Below are positions 36,807-45,170 of a DNA stretch of 64,000 nt, in pieces. Below the pieces are notes generated by a model, which saw nothing but the letters and a program-made list of their open reading frames with translations, was not told the origin of the DNA and did no database searches. A program made the position numbers and the translations under genes. This DNA comes from Candidatus Aminicenantes bacterium UBA1061. GTDB lineage: Bacteria > Acidobacteriota > Aminicenantia > Aminicenantales > Saccharicenantaceae. How positions within the stretch are numbered: position 1 is the first letter of the stretch; each line of letters opens with the position of its first letter. Where the stretch lies: assembly GCA_002316315.1 (NCBI GenBank), contig DCDG01000040.1, positions 48,584 through 112,583 on the forward strand. Direction: 5' to 3'.

Positions 36807-36822
36807 AGCAATTTTTGTGCCA
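36807..36822 (-). promoter_or_regulatory. Consensus sigma-54 (-24/-12) promoter for the candidate small RNA
   Basis: The minus strand reads CTGGCAC-AAAAA-TTGCT, a full match to the TGGCAC-N5-TTGC consensus with GG-N10-GC spacing. Transcription would begin near 36796 and run leftward to the terminator at 36518-36543. The word TTACAAAA at 36873-36880, about 50 bases upstream, is shared with the receiver-gene promoter and might be part of an activator site. Confidence 0.72.
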
Positions 36823-36924
36823 GATTCTTCTCGGGGGGAAAACAATAGATCTCAAGTTAAACATAAGAAATATTACAAAAGCCGTAAAAAACCTTTACAG
36901 CCAGCCCCGGCCTCCCGGAACTAT

Positions 36925-37791
36925 TTATAAACTCAGGGCAGAACTATAGTTTTTTGACCGGGCCAGGATCAGCCCGCCCTGTTCAACCCCGAGATGTCTG
37001 GAAATAACCTCGCATTTAGCCTTAAGCAAAAAATAAAAGGGCCCAGGTAGCTGCTCCAGACACTCATAATTTCCCTGTCCCTTACATATTATTAAATCAG
37101 CCTGTTTCAAAATCTCGATGAATTCTTCAGTGCATTGCTCGACGACAGTCCCCGGAGCCTGACAACCAGAAGAGACGACTCTGGCCACTTCCTCCAGGCC
37201 TGACAGTCTGGCCTCCTCCACGGTGGCATCATTGATGATGGGCCCTTCTCTGACCGCATAGATGACCTGACGGCCAATTTGCTCAATAAATAATCGGTCA
37301 AAAACTGTTTCTCCAGAATTATCACCCAAAAAAATTATCTTTTTTGCCTTTTTAAGATCATAGATGAAAAGTTCATAGTCATCTATGGCCAGCTCTTCTT
37401 CTTCCAAAAGGTTTTTTTCCTGCGGCCAGCCGCTGACCTCTCCCGCCCCAAAGTCAATGACATTTCCGGCCAGTGAAAACATCATAGCTTTTCTCAGCCT
37501 GTCCGGCGCCAATAAGACTCTTCTATTAAGCTCTGGATAAAGAGCTAAAGCCTGTCCTATATCCTGTCTCTTAATCTCAAAATAAGGATCTTGGATACCG
37601 GTCAACTCTGCCAGCCATTTATAAAGGTCAGCTGAGATTTCTGGCGGTGTTCGGTGGAAATTAATCTCAGCCAGAAAACGGCACGACTCTCTGGTGATTC
37701 GGAGAGCTTCAGGCCCTTCGATTTTCTGGACAGCCAGAACTCTCAAGACCTGGGAGAGATGACAGAGATAACATTCAGTTTCAGCCAGCAT
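36925..37791 (-). CDS. DUF89-family (ARMT1-like) metal-dependent phosphatase
   Basis: This 288-residue protein matches the prokaryotic DUF89 group. It has CYLCHLSQ near the N-terminus, LAGNVIDFGAG near residue 110, IIFLGDNSGETVFDR (metal-binding Asp-Asn, near 155), and DLIICKGQGNYECLEQ near 235. DUF89 proteins are damage-control phosphatases that hydrolyse sugar phosphates or phosphometabolite by-products. The paired Cys residues in CYLC are typical of the archaeal and bacterial subgroup. It lies 71 bases downstream of the receiver-protein gene on the same strand and so may be expressed from the sigma-54 promoter ahead of that gene. Confidence 0.88.
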   Translation of the reverse strand: MLAETECYLCHLSQVLRVLAVQKIEGPEALRITRESCRFLAEINFHRTPPEISADLYKWLAELTGIQDPYFEIKRQDIGQALALYPELNRRVLLAPDRLRKAMMFSLAGNVIDFGAGEVSGWPQEKNLLEEEELAIDDYELFIYDLKKAKKIIFLGDNSGETVFDRLFIEQIGRQVIYAVREGPIINDATVEEARLSGLEEVARVVSSGCQAPGTVVEQCTEEFIEILKQADLIICKGQGNYECLEQLPGPFYFLLKAKCEVISRHLGVEQGGLILARSKNYSSALSL

Positions 37792-37862
37792 TCTCAGAGT
37801 TTAGCATTTTTGGCATTGACCGTTAAGGCAAAAAATAGGAAATATAGTTTATGTCCCCTGTT

Positions 37863-38228
37863 TTATGGCTGGCCAAGGAGAAGGTCAATGGTGCCGGTCA
37901 GAGCCTTTAAATCAAGAGGCTTGGTAAAAAGACAATCAATTTTTAGCTTTTGAATTTCTTCAGGCTTTATTTGATCAGGAAAAGCTGAAATCAGGACTGC
38001 TTTGCCCTCATAACCGCTTTGTCGGAAGTCCTGAATCATTTGCAAGCCATTTTTCCCTGGCAACCGGAAATCCACAACTATAAGATCTATATCTGCCTTT
38101 TTAAATCTATCCAGGGCTTCAGCCGCATCCCTGGCTAAGTAAACATTGTACTTCGAGACCAGGAGTAAAAAGAATGTCTTACGAATAGATTCGTCATCAT
38201 CAACGATAACAATTCTCTTGTTTGACAT
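37863..38228 (-). CDS. Stand-alone response regulator receiver protein
   Basis: This 121-residue protein is a single CheY-like receiver domain: VIVDDDESIRKTF gives the acidic pocket, DLIVVDFRLPGKNG holds the phospho-acceptor Asp (near residue 53), VLISAF the Ser/Thr position, and FTKPLD the conserved Lys. It has no output domain, so it probably acts by protein contact or as a phosphate sink. AGGAGA precedes the ATG, and a consensus sigma-54 promoter ends about 20 bases upstream of it. It follows the NtrC-type regulator gene, which could activate that promoter. Confidence 0.93.
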   Translation of the reverse strand: MSNKRIVIVDDDESIRKTFFLLLVSKYNVYLARDAAEALDRFKKADIDLIVVDFRLPGKNGLQMIQDFRQSGYEGKAVLISAFPDQIKPEEIQKLKIDCLFTKPLDLKALTGTIDLLLGQP

Positions 38229-38248
38229 AGCGGCTCTCCTGAACCTAC

Positions 38249-38264
38249 AGCAAATTTTGTGCCA
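38249..38264 (-). promoter_or_regulatory. Consensus sigma-54 (-24/-12) promoter for the receiver gene
   Basis: The minus strand reads CTGGCAC-AAAAT-TTGCT, an exact match to the TGGCAC-N5-TTGC consensus, in the 128-base gap after the NtrC-type gene. The predicted start near 38238 leaves a short leader with AGGAGA before the receiver ATG at 38228. A TTGACA/TGTCAA inverted repeat (38294-38299, 38333-38338) lies upstream and may be an activator site. Confidence 0.75.
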
Positions 38265-38356
38265 GGCTAAAGCCGGGTTTACAGGGAGAAAACTTGACAG
38301 TTACAAAAACCCCTTTTGAATTTACCAATAATTGTCAATTTATTTTACAGGGAACT

Positions 38357-39721
38357 TTATTCTGATGTATCAATTTTTAAATCATAATCCTTGATTTTCT
38401 TGTCGAGCGTTGGCCGCGAAATGCCCAGAATCTGACTGGCCCGGCTTTTGCTCCCCTTAGTTGCTTCCAGCACATACTGTATATACCTTTTTTCTATTTC
38501 ACATAAAGGGACAAGCTCCTGGGTAAAAAGCGCCTGTTCTTCAGTCTTGACAGGCAGAGCCGGCTCCAGTGGCAGGTATTCCTTTAAAACAACATCCCCC
38601 TTGGCCAGAATCACTGCTCTAATTAAGGCATTTTCCAGTTCGCGCACATTGCCTTTCCAGGGCTGATTAACCAGATAATCCATAACCTCTGGCGGGACTT
38701 TTCTGACATTTTTCTTTAAATCTCGGTTAATTTTTTCCAAAAGATAGGCCACCAGATCCGGTATATCTTCCCGTCTCTCTCTAAGAGGTGGTAAATTAAT
38801 TTCAACCACTTTTAGCCGGTAATAAAGATCTTCTCTGAATTCACCCTGATCGACCATTTCCTTCAGGTTCTGATTAGTGGCAGCGATGATCCGGGCTTCT
38901 GTTTTAAGCACTTTTTCACCGCCGACCTTCATAAAATCCCTGGTTTCTATCACCCGGAGAAGTTTCGATTGCAGGCTGGAAGAAATATCGCCTATCTCAT
39001 CCAGAAAAAGCGTGCCCTTGCCGGCCAGTTCAAACTTGCCTCTGGTCTCGGTGACAGCATCAGTAAAAGCCCCCCGTACATGGCCAAAAAGTTCAGATTC
39101 AAGCAAAGTATCCGAAATAGCCGAACAATTGATAGCTATGAAAGGTTCATCCCGGAAAGGACCGTTGTAGTGAATGGCCTTGGCCACCAGTTCCTTGCCT
39201 GTGCCGCTCTCCCCCAGGATCAGAATATTTGTTTTGGTATTGGCTACCACCCCGATCATTTTGAAGACCTGCCTCATCTGCGGTGAACGCCCAATGATAT
39301 TATCAATTTGATATTCCTTTTGCTTTTCCTCAAGAAGATAGCTGACTTTTTCTTCCAGAGCTTTCATCTGGAGGGCTTTATCTATGGTCAGATCCAGTTC
39401 AAGATTATCCAGCGGCTTAACCAGATATTCAAAAGCTCCAGCCTTGACCGCCTCAACTGTCGTTCTCATATCGTCGAAGGCAGTCATAATAATGACTGTC
39501 ACCGATTTATTTTCAGCTTTGACCTGCTTTAAAACATCGAGTCCGTTGATATCCGGGAGTTTAACATCGAGAAGAGCCAGATCCGGCTGGAAATCGCAAA
39601 AGAGAGCCAGACCTTCTTGCCCGTTTTCAGCTCCCCTTACCTCAAAACCCCTCTTTTTAAGATGAGAGATTAATGTCCGGTTAACGAGAGGATCATCTTC
39701 TATAACAAGAACTTTAGTCAT
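38357..39721 (-). CDS. NtrC-family sigma-54-dependent response regulator
   Basis: The ATG at 39721 has AAGGAG upstream and begins MTKVLVIEDDPLVNRT; the longer reading adds 17 spurious residues. Receiver domain (1-120) with phospho-Asp in LALLDVKLPDI. AAA+ domain (about 140-380) with Walker A GESGTGKE, the sigma-54 contact loop GAFTDA and Walker B TLFLDEIGD. C-terminal Fis-type helix-turn-helix (SRASQILGISRPTLDKKI). It activates sigma-54 RNA polymerase from remote sites when phosphorylated. Its start overlaps the kinase stop by 4 bp (ATGA). The sigma-54 promoters found nearby are natural candidate targets. Confidence 0.97.
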   Translation of the reverse strand: MTKVLVIEDDPLVNRTLISHLKKRGFEVRGAENGQEGLALFCDFQPDLALLDVKLPDINGLDVLKQVKAENKSVTVIIMTAFDDMRTTVEAVKAGAFEYLVKPLDNLELDLTIDKALQMKALEEKVSYLLEEKQKEYQIDNIIGRSPQMRQVFKMIGVVANTKTNILILGESGTGKELVAKAIHYNGPFRDEPFIAINCSAISDTLLESELFGHVRGAFTDAVTETRGKFELAGKGTLFLDEIGDISSSLQSKLLRVIETRDFMKVGGEKVLKTEARIIAATNQNLKEMVDQGEFREDLYYRLKVVEINLPPLRERREDIPDLVAYLLEKINRDLKKNVRKVPPEVMDYLVNQPWKGNVRELENALIRAVILAKGDVVLKEYLPLEPALPVKTEEQALFTQELVPLCEIEKRYIQYVLEATKGSKSRASQILGISRPTLDKKIKDYDLKIDTSE

Positions 39722-41202
39722 AGGTCTTTCTCCTTTTCCTGTGTTTCGCAGGGAATTCTGATGAGAAAGCAACTGCCCCGCCCTTCTTTCCTGACTACTT
39801 TGATTGTTCCTCCATGCTGTTCAACAATCCGGCGGGCATTAGCCAGGCCCAGCCCGGCTCCTGATCCCTTGGTCGTAAAGAAAGGCTCAAAGATATTCTC
39901 CCAGTCTTTTTCGGGTATACCGCTACCTGTATCACAAATTCTGATCTCAAAAAATGATCTGTCTCCTTCTGACATAAAAAACAGAGAAACTTCAATTTCG
40001 CCACTTTCATCCACCGCCTCATAGGCGTTGCGCAGAATATTCAAGAATACCTGGCGGAGCTTGTCGCCATCGACAAGAGCTGGAGGCAGCCCTTGCTGAT
40101 AATTTTTTCTGACCTGAACGTGCTTCTCGGCCAGTGAAGGCAGCAGAACTTTTAGCGATTCACCAATAATCTGATCCATTTCAAAGTAGTCAGTTTGCAG
40201 AACCGATATCCGGGTGAAACTTAACAACTCTTTGATAAATTTTTCTATCTGGTCAATACCCTCCTGGGCAATTGACAAATGCTCTTTTTCTATTTCATCC
40301 AGCAGGTCGTTATCAGCCAGTTTCTGAATATTTAACTTAACTGAAGTTAAAGGATTGCGAATTTCGTGGGCAATAGTCGCCGATAATTTGCCAATCGAGG
40401 CTAGTTTTTCAGCCTGAACCAGCTTTTTATTAGCTTCCTGCATCTGCTCCCTGGCCACATTTAATTCTTCCGTCATCAGATTAAAGCTTTTGGTCAGGGC
40501 ACCAATCTCATCTGAAGAAATCAAGGGGATATGATAGCTGAAATCTCCCCGGGATATTCTTCTGGTGCCTTCCAGCAAATTTTGTATTGGTCTGGTCACA
40601 CGCTTGACCAGAAGATTGATGCCGACAATCGCCAGGAGCAAGGCCAGAAAGCCAAAGCCGAAAAGCGTCAGCCTGGACTGGTTTATTCGTTGTTTAACAT
40701 CGTCGAGTTTTAAGCCTATCTTCACCGAACCCCATTTGATATCTGAACCGGCCACATAAATAGGAATCTCAATCTGCATGACTTCACAACTTTGCTGGCC
40801 ATCAGTCAAGTTTATATTCTGATAAAAGACCGCGTCCGGCGGCACCTCGCCAGCACATCTCGTCTGATTGATAATCTCGGTGTTGCCGATGATACTGTCA
40901 CTGGCCACCACTGGCCGCCCGCTGCGGTCATAAAAAATGACATAGGCCAGATCATCTCTGATAAGACCGGCAATATTTTCATCTATTGATTCCAGTTCCC
41001 ACAGGGCAAAATGCCTGGCATTCATCCCGGCTATATATCTGACCATGAGGAGACCACGATTCCTTTTTTCTTCATAAATGAATCTCGCTTCCCGATTCTG
41101 AATGGCCGCCAGTACCCCGATGATAAACAAAGCCAGAATGACAGACACCCAGAAGACCAGCTGGACATAGATTGATATTCTGAATTTGCGTTTCAGGCTC
41201 AT
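39718..41202 (-). CDS. Membrane sensor histidine kinase
   Basis: This 494-residue kinase has two transmembrane helices (about residues 12-32 and 180-200) around a periplasmic sensor domain of about 145 residues that has a pair of Cys (TRCAGE and QSCEVM). HAMP follows (PIQNLLEGTRRISRGDFSY), then the phospho-acceptor His in IAHEIRNPLTSVK (near residue 280). The ATPase domain has N box LRNAYEAV, G1 DTGSGIPEKDW and G2 GSGAGLGLANARR. It should phosphorylate the NtrC-type regulator encoded next. It overlaps both neighbours by 4 bp, so binding protein, kinase and regulator are translationally coupled. Confidence 0.96.
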   Translation of the reverse strand: MSLKRKFRISIYVQLVFWVSVILALFIIGVLAAIQNREARFIYEEKRNRGLLMVRYIAGMNARHFALWELESIDENIAGLIRDDLAYVIFYDRSGRPVVASDSIIGNTEIINQTRCAGEVPPDAVFYQNINLTDGQQSCEVMQIEIPIYVAGSDIKWGSVKIGLKLDDVKQRINQSRLTLFGFGFLALLLAIVGINLLVKRVTRPIQNLLEGTRRISRGDFSYHIPLISSDEIGALTKSFNLMTEELNVAREQMQEANKKLVQAEKLASIGKLSATIAHEIRNPLTSVKLNIQKLADNDLLDEIEKEHLSIAQEGIDQIEKFIKELLSFTRISVLQTDYFEMDQIIGESLKVLLPSLAEKHVQVRKNYQQGLPPALVDGDKLRQVFLNILRNAYEAVDESGEIEVSLFFMSEGDRSFFEIRICDTGSGIPEKDWENIFEPFFTTKGSGAGLGLANARRIVEQHGGTIKVVRKEGRGSCFLIRIPCETQEKEKDL

Positions 41203-42812
41203 TGGTCTATCCAGGCATCCTTCAGGTCTAGATAAAAAACCCCGGCTGGCTGAGGCCTAAGATTTTTTATATAGGGCTGATAGGCTACCCGCTGCTTGAA
41301 ATAATAAAGGGGAATAGCTGGCACCTCATTTGTTAAGAGATCCTCCATTTGTCTGAAAAGCCTTACCCGTCTCTCGAGGAGGTTGGCATTGCGCTGCTCA
41401 TCAAGCCAGACATCGAGCTGTTCATGCTTATACTTAAAATAATTCAAGTTGAGGAAGGATTTAGAATAAAAAAGAGGATAGAGCAAGAATTCCGGATCGG
41501 GTACAGGAATTGACCAATCAAAATAGACCAGATAGGGAATGCGGTCGTTTTTTATTTCATCCAGAGATTTTATCAATTTAAGCTGCAGATCAATTCCAGC
41601 CGGTCGCAATTCGCCTTTAAGCTCTCGATAGAGTTTCTCCGCCAGCTCATTAAAAGAAAACTCAAAGTAAAGATTAACCGGCAAGGTCTGGCCTGAGCTG
41701 CCCAGTCCATGTGCTGCTAATCTCTCGGCAATCCGCCCGAAGCTCAGTTCTTGAGGCGGAGGAGAAGGCAAAAAACCAGGAAGATAAGGAGGAATATAAT
41801 TATCTAAAACCTGAGCAAAATAAGCGGGAGAAGAAACCAGGCCGGCCAGCTTGCTCTTTTCAATCAACCTGCTCAACAGACTTCTGACCTCTGGCTGGTC
41901 AAAGGGCGGCAGATGACAGCTAAAAAACAAATAACTCATTTTAAGAGAATTACTTTCGAGAACCTGATACCTGTCCCTGGAAATTCGATAAGAAAAATAA
42001 GGGACAATTTGAACTTCATCTCGGAAAAAGCCCTCGAGCAAAAAATAGGGGCTGACTTCAACTCGATTGACATAGGCTTTCCGGCCGAAGTAGTGGTCAT
42101 TTCTTGCCAGACTCATACCCGTAATATCCAGTTTTGAATTCCTCAGCCAGTGGTCAAATTTAAAAGGGCCAGCTCCGACCGGGCGGTTAAAAAACTTCTT
42201 TTTATCTTTCTCCACGAGCTGCTGGGGCAAGATTTTAGCAAAACTTGAGGCTAAAAAATACAAATTAGCCGCACTTGAGTATTTCCAGTCAATTTCTATC
42301 GTCTTATCATCTATGATTTTTATCCCGGCAACTTCACTTGCCTGCCCCTGCCAGAACTCCTCACCGCCTTCAATTCTCTGAGCAAATAAATAAAAATATG
42401 GATTACCCTTCAGTCTGAAGAGCCTTTCGAAGGAATATTTAACATCGCCTGAGGTCACCGGCTGGCCATTATGAAAGGTGGCTTTATTCCTGAGATAGAA
42501 GACTGTTCTACGTCCGCCGTTATCAATGACCCAGTACTCAGCCAGTCCCGGTGAAATCTCTATACTCCGGTCAAGCTTGAGCAGCCCTTCGTACAGGTTT
42601 TCAATGATCAGGGGATAGCCATGGCCAGCTGGATCAAGGTCAGTATTAAGATTCTGGCTATAAGCTTTAATTTTTAGCACGCCACCCGTTCGTGGCTTGA
42701 CTCTCCTTTCCTGGCCAAAGGCCCTGGCCGGATTTTCACCCAGCCAAAAGAAAAGCAGGATGGCCAGCAGGGCAAAAAGACCGCCCCGCCTCTTTTTCTC
42801 CAGGCTATTCAT
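41199..42812 (-). CDS. Family 5 (oligopeptide-type) extracellular solute-binding protein
   Basis: This 537-residue protein has a Sec signal peptide (to about residue 32, ENPARA-F) and the SBP family 5 pattern: LYEGLLKLD (near 75), ISPGLAEYW, YFYLRN-type strand, and FHNGQPVTSGDVKYSFERLF (near 115). VGAGPFKF follows near 215. Relatives bind oligopeptides, nickel or sugars for ABC import. No ABC permease or ATPase gene is adjacent; instead the stop overlaps the histidine kinase start. I infer that it presents its ligand to the kinase. It is 34 bases downstream of the dipeptidase. Confidence 0.9.
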   Translation of the reverse strand: MNSLEKKRRGGLFALLAILLFFWLGENPARAFGQERRVKPRTGGVLKIKAYSQNLNTDLDPAGHGYPLIIENLYEGLLKLDRSIEISPGLAEYWVIDNGGRRTVFYLRNKATFHNGQPVTSGDVKYSFERLFRLKGNPYFYLFAQRIEGGEEFWQGQASEVAGIKIIDDKTIEIDWKYSSAANLYFLASSFAKILPQQLVEKDKKKFFNRPVGAGPFKFDHWLRNSKLDITGMSLARNDHYFGRKAYVNRVEVSPYFLLEGFFRDEVQIVPYFSYRISRDRYQVLESNSLKMSYLFFSCHLPPFDQPEVRSLLSRLIEKSKLAGLVSSPAYFAQVLDNYIPPYLPGFLPSPPPQELSFGRIAERLAAHGLGSSGQTLPVNLYFEFSFNELAEKLYRELKGELRPAGIDLQLKLIKSLDEIKNDRIPYLVYFDWSIPVPDPEFLLYPLFYSKSFLNLNYFKYKHEQLDVWLDEQRNANLLERRVRLFRQMEDLLTNEVPAIPLYYFKQRVAYQPYIKNLRPQPAGVFYLDLKDAWIDQ

Positions 42813-42846
42813 TACTAATAAATAATAACCTAATCCTGGCTGAAAA

Positions 42847-44124
42847 TCACCTCTTACTATTATTCAATTTTTCGGCCACTGTTTTTACCTGGTTAAAAAC
42901 CCGGAAAAAATTCTGCCCCCAGATTTTCGCCAGATCTGATTCTGAATAGCCCCGCTTCATTAACTCAACGGTGACATTAATCATCTGACTGACGTCATTA
43001 CAACCGACGACTCCCCCGCCTCCATCAAAATCAGTGCCTATTCCCACATAATCAACACCAACCAGTTTGATCACATGATCAATATGATCAACCAGATCCT
43101 GAACAGTAGCCACTTCGACCGGATATTTCCGGTTTAATTCCTGCATTTCTGCCGTTATTTTCTCCCTCTGAGCTTCATCCTTGACATCTCTCAAGTTACC
43201 ATATTTAGCTCTGAATTCCTGTAAGGCTTTATCCCTGTCTGGATTTGGTCTGGGTGGTTTGACATAAGAAGAGAGAAAACAGATCTGGATAACTCCTCCT
43301 CTGGCTGCCAGGGCTTTAATCATGTCATCCGTTAGATTCCGCGGATTGTCACAGACTGCCCGTGCACAGGAATGAGAAGCAATAATAGGTGCCTGACTGC
43401 TCTCCAGAACATCCCAGAAGCTCTTGTCAGAGGCATGAGAAATATCAATAATCATGCCCAGGCGGTTACATTCGGCCACCACCTGCCTGCCAAACTGGCT
43501 TAAACCCTTGTCCTCAGGATCATTCCGGTCAGTTGACGAATCGCAAATATCATTATCAGCTGTATGACACAGGGTGATATAGCGAACTCCTTCTTCATAA
43601 AAATGTTCAATCAGGCTTAGATCCTGACCAATGGCATAGCCATTCTCAATCCCGAGGAAGGCCGTCAGTTTACCCTGCTTTTTGAATTTATAGGCATCTT
43701 CCGGGTTGAAGGCCAGGCCGATCAACCGGTCGTTAGCCACCACCATTTTCTTTACAGCTTCAACCAGGCTTTCTGTTATCTGCCTGGCAGTCTGATAGCC
43801 CTGAGCCGTGCGTGGCCCCTGGCCGACAAAGGCGGCAAAAAACTCCGCATCCAGCCCGCCCTCTTTCATCCGGGGAAGATCAATTTTACCAGCGCCAGGG
43901 GAATCAGGGTCATGCCTCTCGGCTGGATTCCAGTTTCCCCTGACCAGTCTCATGGCCGTATCACAATGAGTATCAAGTGTTAAGATTTTTTGGTGAATAG
44001 CCCTGGCCCGCTCGAGAAGCTCCTGATCACTGAGCTGGGCAGAACTTTGAGTCTCAGCAGGTAAGTTAGAAAACAGCATTATCAATAAGACTCCCACCAA
44101 GGCTGATTTTCTTGTCGTCATCAT
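42847..44124 (-). CDS. Secreted membrane-type dipeptidase, M19 (renal dipeptidase) family
   Basis: This 425-residue protein has a signal peptide (MMTTRKSALVGVLLIMLFSNLPAET) and AAAGGA before the ATG. The binuclear zinc amidohydrolase motifs are present: TLDTHCDTAMRL (HxD, near residue 52), bridging Glu in FLGIENGYAIG (near 150), GMIIDISHASDKSF (His, near 228) and IIASHSCARAV (His, near 252). YVGIGTDFDGGGG (Asp, near 360) is also present. M19 enzymes hydrolyse a broad range of dipeptides, including those with D-amino acids at the C-terminal side. Its place just upstream of the peptide-binding protein and kinase suggests that it processes, or follows, the same peptide signal. Confidence 0.95.
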   Translation of the reverse strand: MMTTRKSALVGVLLIMLFSNLPAETQSSAQLSDQELLERARAIHQKILTLDTHCDTAMRLVRGNWNPAERHDPDSPGAGKIDLPRMKEGGLDAEFFAAFVGQGPRTAQGYQTARQITESLVEAVKKMVVANDRLIGLAFNPEDAYKFKKQGKLTAFLGIENGYAIGQDLSLIEHFYEEGVRYITLCHTADNDICDSSTDRNDPEDKGLSQFGRQVVAECNRLGMIIDISHASDKSFWDVLESSQAPIIASHSCARAVCDNPRNLTDDMIKALAARGGVIQICFLSSYVKPPRPNPDRDKALQEFRAKYGNLRDVKDEAQREKITAEMQELNRKYPVEVATVQDLVDHIDHVIKLVGVDYVGIGTDFDGGGGVVGCNDVSQMINVTVELMKRGYSESDLAKIWGQNFFRVFNQVKTVAEKLNNSKR

Positions 44125-44198
44125 TATATCCTTTCATTTTTGATTTTATTTTCCTGGCAAGATTAGGTAAAAAACTCCATTTAACCAAGTCGGGCTTA

Positions 44199-45170
44199 TC
44201 ACTTCTTTTTTAATAGATAATAGACGGCTGATCGGCCAGAACGGGCCTTAAGAAAATCAACCACCTCGTAGCCCTGCTTAAAATAATTTAAAAAAACCTC
44301 CCTGCTTTTAAGCCTCCAGTCAGCAGGAATATTCCTAACCTCCTCTGGCCCGCTGGCGGTTTCATGCAGGAGACGGTAGAAATCAACCGGCACTTCCAGC
44401 AGAATATTTTCCTCATTCAAATCAAGCCTGACACTTTTAACCAGTTGGAGTTCGATTTCAGACTGGCCAGCTTTAACTGTTTGCCACTCAGCTTCCAGAG
44501 CTTTAGGCAGGCGGTTGATCAGAGGTTCAATTTCTTCCTCAGGGATAAAGGGCTGGTGTCTTTTAAGCAAATCCCAGCCAATAAAAAAACGATCAGAAGA
44601 CACATCACGGCGATTAAGACGCCCTCCATATTCACCATAAGGAGCCAGGCGGTACTCGATGACCTGCATACCGAATTGCCTGATATTCCGGTAGGCATTA
44701 ACTGCCGTCAGCGGGTCATAAGTACAGACGACCAGTTTGACCCGGAAAACGGACAGCAAAACTTCTTTTTGAAATTCTTTGATCCTGGTTCCGAGGCCAA
44801 AATTCAGCCGATCGGTTCTGACTCCCAAAAACTGGGAATAAAACCACAGATTGTCCCCCGACTCAAAACCAAGACTTTTATCCCTAAGGCCGACAAAGCC
44901 ATAGCTGAAACCAACCAGATGAGGCTCATCAAAAATAAATTTCCCGTTATCATCCGATTCAAAAGCACCAATAAACAAACTGCTGCCTTCGTGCAAAAAA
45001 TTTTCACACATCAGATTCCGGGTGCCGGCCAGATGGTCATCAGCAAACTCCCAAATGGCCTGGCGTAAATTTTCATATTTCTGATAATCGGCGGACTGAT
45101 CAGAATTTTCAACCCTCAGCAGAAATTTTTTATCTCCGCTGACGATTAGCTTTTCAGGCAGGTTAATCAT
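44199..45170 (-). CDS. GNAT-superfamily acetyltransferase-like protein (COG3375 type)
   Basis: This 323-residue protein has the pattern LVGFSYGFVG, then SQFLGVRTDRLNFGLGTRIKEFQKE (the acetyl-CoA loop R/Q-x-x-G-x-G/A position), then VVCTYDPLTAVNAYRNIRQFG, then YGEYGGRLNRRDVSSDRFFIGWDLLKR. This order is that of the COG3375 predicted acetyltransferases. The substrate is unknown. It is the first gene of the minus-strand array that continues with the dipeptidase 74 bases later. No Shine-Dalgarno is seen before the ATG. Confidence 0.83.
   Translation of the reverse strand: MINLPEKLIVSGDKKFLLRVENSDQSADYQKYENLRQAIWEFADDHLAGTRNLMCENFLHEGSSLFIGAFESDDNGKFIFDEPHLVGFSYGFVGLRDKSLGFESGDNLWFYSQFLGVRTDRLNFGLGTRIKEFQKEVLLSVFRVKLVVCTYDPLTAVNAYRNIRQFGMQVIEYRLAPYGEYGGRLNRRDVSSDRFFIGWDLLKRHQPFIPEEEIEPLINRLPKALEAEWQTVKAGQSEIELQLVKSVRLDLNEENILLEVPVDFYRLLHETASGPEEVRNIPADWRLKSREVFLNYFKQGYEVVDFLKARSGRSAVYYLLKKK

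Noticed and set aside
36612..36848. A 78-residue plus-strand frame with a good GGAGGG ribosome-site-like word.
   Set aside because: The GGAGGG belongs to the 10-bp inverted repeat of the minus-strand unit, and the encoded protein has no recognisable pattern.
36730..36930. A 66-residue plus-strand frame with one hydrophobic helix and a basic tail.
   Set aside because: It lies opposite the sigma-54 promoter and candidate small RNA, has only a poor ribosome site and no known family. The minus-strand promoter and terminator pair explain the region better.
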